Part shown: positions 61,966 through 64,000 of the stretch, in pieces | Layout: every line of letters starts with the position of its first letter | Numbering within the stretch: position 1 is the stretch's first letter | Assembly: GCF_000758665.1 (NCBI RefSeq) | Contig: NZ_CP009285.1 | Span: 5,580,001 to 5,644,000, forward strand | DNA length: 64,000 nucleotides | Origin: Paenibacillus borealis | GTDB taxonomy: Bacteria > Bacillota > Bacilli > Paenibacillales > Paenibacillaceae | Direction: 5' to 3' | Made by a program: the position numbers and the translations under genes | The notes under the pieces: generated by a model | Seen by the model: the letters and a program-made list of their open reading frames with translations, nothing else | What the model was told of the DNA's origin: nothing | The model's database searches: none

Positions 61966-63705
61966 ATGATAAAAGCGGAACAATTATCCTTTTCATTTCC
62001 ACAAAAAGAACTATATACAAACATTTCATTTACGCTTGAAGAGGCACAGCATTGCGCGTTCATAGGAACAAGCGGAAGCGGCAAAAGCACATTGATCGAT
62101 ATCCTGATGGATCCGGAAAGATATTTGTACGATGGCAGGCTAGAGATAGACCCGGGTTGCAGAATCGGGTATGTAAGCCAGTTTTCCCAACCGGACAAAA
62201 CTAAAGATACAACTGTTTTTGAATATATAGGGGAAGAATTTATTAAAATACAGAATGAAATAAATTCCATTTTGACTGAGATGGAAACATCATCGGATAT
62301 GGATTCGCTGCTGGAAAAGTATCAATTGGCTCTAGACGCCTTCGATGCAATGGACGGGAATGATTACGAAAGCAATATTAATAAGAAGCTGAATTTGGCA
62401 AACCTCATGAAGCTAAAGGATGTTAGGGTATCCGACCTGAGCGGCGGGGAATTCAAGCTTATTCAAGTGATGAAGGAAATGCTGAATAGTCCGGACTTAA
62501 TGATTATGGACGAGCCCGATGTATTTTTAGATTTTGACAACCTAAATGCGCTTAAGAATCTTATTAATACCCACAAAGGCATGCTGCTGGTGGTTACGCA
62601 TAACCGATATCTGCTCAATCATTGCTTCAACAAAATCCTGCACCTTGAAAACATGGAGATCCAGGAGTTTGACGGGCGGTACATTGATTACAATTTCTCG
62701 TTGCTGCAAACCAAAATTGAACTGCAGGAGCTCACCATCGCTGAAGAGGAAGAAATTGCGAGAAACGAGAACATCGTCAATAATCTTAGGGCTATCGCCA
62801 CTTATAATTCAGAAGCCTCCAGAGGGAAAGCGCTGAAAGCGCGGGTTAAATTTCAGGAAAGACTGGAAGCGCGCAGAATTAAAGCTCCATTCGTAGAGAT
62901 TAAGCAGCCTGACATCCGTTTCGGTATCGGTAATGAATTGGAGGACAGCATTGTTATACATGTAAATGATTATAGCGTTGCCTTTGAAGAGCTGCTGTTA
63001 GAGAATGTTAACTTTGAGATCAAATCTACGGATAAAGTAGCTCTGATCGGTCCAAACGGCACCGGGAAAACGACATTACTCCGGGAGATTTTCAACAATA
63101 ATCAGGATTCAATTGAAATACATGCGGATGCCAAAGTGGCTTATTTATCCCAGCTTCAAGGCGAAATTCTGAAGGATTCTAATACAATATTAGAGGAATT
63201 CATCGATGCCGGGATCGCAACCTATGATGAGATTAGATCGCATCTTTCAAGCTACGGCTTTGAAGGGGAAATCCTTGAGCAAAGAATAGAATCCTTATCC
63301 GGCGGCGAAAAAAATATGCTTCAGTTAGCTAAAGTTTCTGCCAGTAAAGCGAACGTACTGCTGCTTGATGAACCGACAAGCCATTTGGACACCTATACAC
63401 AAATCGCACTGGAAAAAGCCATTCAAGACTATAAAGGTGCGATTCTCATGATTTCGCATGATTTCTATTCGGTGGTAAACGGGATGGACTATGTTCTGAT
63501 CATTGATGGCAAGACGATTAGAAAGATGACGGTCAAGAAATTCAAAAAGATGATTTATGCCCGGCATTTCGATAAAGACTATCTGGAACTGGAACAAAAT
63601 AAAAAAGCTGTTGAAACGAAAATCGAATTAGCTTTAAAAGCTACGGATTTCGAACTTGCACAAGGTTTGATGGATGAGCTGGAGGAGCTGATTAAGCAGC
63701 TGTAA
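61966..63705 (+). CDS. ABC-F ATPase (possible ribosome-protection protein)
   Basis: 579 residues with two fused ATPase domains and no membrane part. Domain 1: Walker A GTSGSGKST, signature LSGGEFKLIQV, Walker B LMIMDEPDVFLDF. Domain 2: GPNGTGKTT, LSGGEKNMLQLAKV, VLLLDEPTSHLD. The acidic linker between them (EELTIAEEEEIARNENIVNN and on) is the ribosome-contacting region of the family. The first site lacks the usual DEPTNHLD. The gene and its leader are visibly more AT-rich than neighbours. ATG at 61966 has AAAGG upstream; whether it gives antibiotic resistance cannot be read. Confidence 0.88.
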   Translation: MIKAEQLSFSFPQKELYTNISFTLEEAQHCAFIGTSGSGKSTLIDILMDPERYLYDGRLEIDPGCRIGYVSQFSQPDKTKDTTVFEYIGEEFIKIQNEINSILTEMETSSDMDSLLEKYQLALDAFDAMDGNDYESNINKKLNLANLMKLKDVRVSDLSGGEFKLIQVMKEMLNSPDLMIMDEPDVFLDFDNLNALKNLINTHKGMLLVVTHNRYLLNHCFNKILHLENMEIQEFDGRYIDYNFSLLQTKIELQELTIAEEEEIARNENIVNNLRAIATYNSEASRGKALKARVKFQERLEARRIKAPFVEIKQPDIRFGIGNELEDSIVIHVNDYSVAFEELLLENVNFEIKSTDKVALIGPNGTGKTTLLREIFNNNQDSIEIHADAKVAYLSQLQGEILKDSNTILEEFIDAGIATYDEIRSHLSSYGFEGEILEQRIESLSGGEKNMLQLAKVSASKANVLLLDEPTSHLDTYTQIALEKAIQDYKGAILMISHDFYSVVNGMDYVLIIDGKTIRKMTVKKFKKMIYARHFDKDYLELEQNKKAVETKIELALKATDFELAQGLMDELEELIKQL

Positions 63706-63721
63706 ACGGCCCTTGAAACCG

Positions 63722-63775
63722 AAACAGCGACTGCCACGGACAAGAAACGTCCTGGACGGTCGCTGTTTTATTTTA
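63722..63775 (+). terminator. Terminator of the ABC-F gene
   Basis: AACAGCGACTGCCACGGA / GTCCTGGACGGTCGCTGTT stem followed by TTATTTTA. Confidence 0.85.
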
Positions 63776-63789
63776 ACTAAAGTATTCCG

Positions 63790-64000
63790 TTAGGGTAATA
63801 TTCTTCGGAGAAATTTAATCCACTTCGGCTCATATGCTTCGCTAATTGGAATCCCTGTATAACAACTATGATACGGGTCCATTTCCCATAGCTTTAAAAG
63901 CCCCTCGGGAACTTCATACTTAATTATGGGAGAGCTACGGTCTGCCCTGCTATAATACTTATTGCATGCTACACAGTACATAATCTGTGATTCATCGGAT
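63790..64000 (-). CDS. Small CXXC protein, cut by the right edge
   Basis: An open frame from the window edge to a stop at 63790; the first ATG inside gives 63 residues (MYCVACNKYYSRADRSSPII and on). Upstream codons stay open to position 64000, so the true start may lie outside. One CXXC pair suggests zinc or redox binding. Not recognised; AT-rich like the ABC-F gene. Confidence 0.45.
   Translation of the reverse strand, partial: SDESQIMYCVACNKYYSRADRSSPIIKYEVPEGLLKLWEMDPYHSCYTGIPISEAYEPKWIKFLRRILP

Overview
The window looks like a chromosomal segment of a Paenibacillus-type Firmicute (moderate GC, strong AGGAGG-like ribosome binding sites, CcpA-type cre boxes, Bce-type bacitracin modules, YitT, FruR-FruK-FruA, and a large stock of plant-polysaccharide enzymes). 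No rRNA, tRNA, CRISPR array or phage was seen. The only full mobile element is one intact IS3-family insertion sequence. Genus assignment is inference from gene content.

Layout. 1-6.1 kb: a Bce-like ABC transporter (permease cut by the left edge) and its two-component system, separated by an old-yellow-enzyme reductase, a MarR regulator and a PQ-loop membrane protein. 6.3-10.2 kb: methyltransferase, AIM24-family protein, YitT protein with a long structured leader, Crp/Fnr regulator. 10.3-14.2 kb: fructose operon fruR-fruK-fruA (minus strand) with a promoter, cre box and operator-like repeats. 14.4-19 kb: small unknown protein, stress-like protein, AI-2E transporter, then a 51-bp tandem-repeat array split by the IS. 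19-27.8 kb: DNA-repair and stress genes (RNase H, ung, TetR, lipoproteins, Mn catalase, DNA-alkylation repair).

27.9-43.5 kb is a pectin and deoxysugar block: pectinesterase and GH105 hydrolase diverge from a LacI-type regulator, which is followed by uxaB-uxaA-uxaC, a rhamnogalacturonan acetylesterase and a TIM-barrel isomerase. A convergent operon fucI-(rhaB-like kinase)-aldolase-fucU is controlled by a divergent DeoR regulator. The uronate genes lead to 2-keto-3-deoxygluconate; the fuc operon leads to dihydroxyacetone phosphate and lactaldehyde. 58-61.8 kb adds a GH78 rhamnosidase with a divergent AraC regulator.

43.5-57.7 kb: UlaG-like hydrolase, monooxygenase, NAD synthetase, GreA-like factor, methyltransferase, Rrf2 regulator, a GntP permease with 3-hydroxybutyrate dehydrogenase, an ECF sigma/DUF4179 pair, and scoA-scoB-thiolase with a divergent LysR regulator. 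Together the permease, dehydrogenase, CoA-transferase and thiolase form a complete route from 3-hydroxybutyrate to acetyl-CoA. The right end holds an ABC-F protein and a cut-off small CXXC ORF.

The most unusual signal is in the spaces between genes. At least five repeat families of unlike sequence (7.1 and 53.7 kb; 37.6 and 57.8 kb; 45.1 kb; 8.5 kb; 16.8-18.9 kb) are all built of short palindromes spaced 50-52 bp apart, several as two direct copies followed by two inverted or equivalent copies. All lie next to at least one gene 3' end and none between divergent promoters. I know of no described system with this shared design.
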